Part shown: positions 30,556-30,869 of the stretch, one piece after another
Layout: every line of letters starts with the position of its first letter
Numbering within the stretch: position 1 is the stretch's first letter
Source of the DNA: Chara braunii
Lineage: Eukaryota > Streptophyta > Charophyceae > Charales > Characeae
Length of the DNA stretch: 30,869 nt
Direction: 5' to 3'
NCBI GenBank assembly: GCA_003427395.1
Contig: BFEA01000298.1
Coordinates: 813,876 to 844,744, forward strand
Made by a program: the position numbers and the translations under genes
The notes under the pieces: generated by a model
Seen by the model: the letters and a program-made list of their open reading frames with translations, nothing else
What the model was told of the DNA's origin: nothing
The model's database searches: none

Positions 30556-30819
30556 GCTGGGTCCGGCCTCAGTCAGGGATGGAGTAGAGGATTGAGTGGA
30601 GGCATACTTCGGATGACGGCAGTACAGTAGTAGTCGACGATAGGACTAGTCTTCCAGCGCTGGGCGCTGATAGAGTACAGTAGCGCAGGGAGGGAGAGAT
30701 GGTGGGGGAGGCCAGGAGGACTTACCTGAGACTTACGTGCGATGTCATCGCTCCAGCTTCGTCTTCAGCACGTCCGTACCTGCATCAAGGCGCCACCTTT
30801 CACAGGTCAATGCCTGGTA

Positions 30820-30869
30820 GATAGATAGATAGAGATAGATAGACAGATCGATAGATAGATAGATAGATA
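30820..30869. repeat. (GATA)n microsatellite at the window end
   Basis: GATA units with GAGATA and CAGATC interruptions run to the last base, inside or at the edge of the element B LTR. Confidence 0.93.

Larger units (their letters stand above)
24560..30869 (+). mobile_element. Element B: Ty3/gypsy chromovirus-like retrotransposon, decayed
   Basis: On the plus strand the order is gag with a CCHC knuckle, protease, RT, RNase H, integrase, chromodomain-like tail, purine tract and the start of the 3' LTR. Protease to RNase H is one intact frame of 771 codons. Gag and integrase are broken by frameshifts and two stops. The 5' limit is not defined. The protein differs clearly from element A in all domains, so the two are separate families, although their LTRs share a short U3 block. 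Confidence 0.92.
30219..30869 (+). repeat. Element B 3' LTR, incomplete
   Basis: It starts TGGCATACTCAG after the purine tract. U3 contains a directly repeated CCTCAGTTTGGGCGCC word (starting at 30469 and 30502) and the CGAGGCCCAGC word shared with element A. It is followed by a TATA box. The right end, with CA and the target duplication, is outside the window. Confidence 0.85.

Noticed and set aside
1-30869. CRISPR array, bacterial operon, envelope gene or toxin gene
   Set aside because: No regularly spaced direct repeats with unique spacers, no ribosome-binding-site-led gene clusters, no env-like frame after either integrase and no toxin-like protein were seen.

Overview
The window is nuclear DNA of a eukaryote, almost certainly a plant or green alga. 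It has no operons and no confident host gene. It holds long AT-rich spacers, microsatellites, an 874-base assembly gap and many nested, decayed transposable elements. The gag-pol wording of the two large Ty3/gypsy elements, and primer sites matching plant initiator-Met tRNA, resemble what I remember of charophyte elements (Chara braunii). That is recollection and could not be checked here.

Layout. 1-2950: AT-rich DNA with a larger hAT-like MITE (family L, 1081 to about 1925) that carries a smaller one (family S, 1374-1649). 2951-11321: element A, a minus-strand Ty3/gypsy retrotransposon with a complete 3' LTR, purine tract, chromodomain-type integrase, RNase H, RT, protease, gag, primer site and a partial 5' LTR that runs into the gap (11322-12195). 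12196-15700: a MITE end, then AT-rich and CA/TA-repeat DNA. 15703-16498: a family S MITE split by a family L MITE, the reverse of the nesting at 1081-1925. 16593-20747: two copies of a repeat with paired hairpins and an A-rich tail, a 68-bp tandem duplication and a decayed PIF/Harbinger-like transposase (minus). 20843-24559: a GA microsatellite, a second primer site of retroelement type, short tandem repeats, a 5'-truncated LINE with a 15-bp target duplication and an array of TTCCG/CGGAA words. 24560-30869: element B, a plus-strand Ty3/gypsy chromovirus-like element whose 3' LTR runs off the window.

Function. No element here looks able to move by itself. Element A has in-frame stops and several indels, including an exact 25-bp duplication. 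Element B keeps a long intact protease-RT-RNase H frame, but its gag and integrase are broken. The LTRs of A differ at 16 of 450 comparable positions, so the insertion is not recent. No new molecular system was found. The most informative structure is the reciprocal nesting of the two MITE families, where each locus supplies the empty site for the other.
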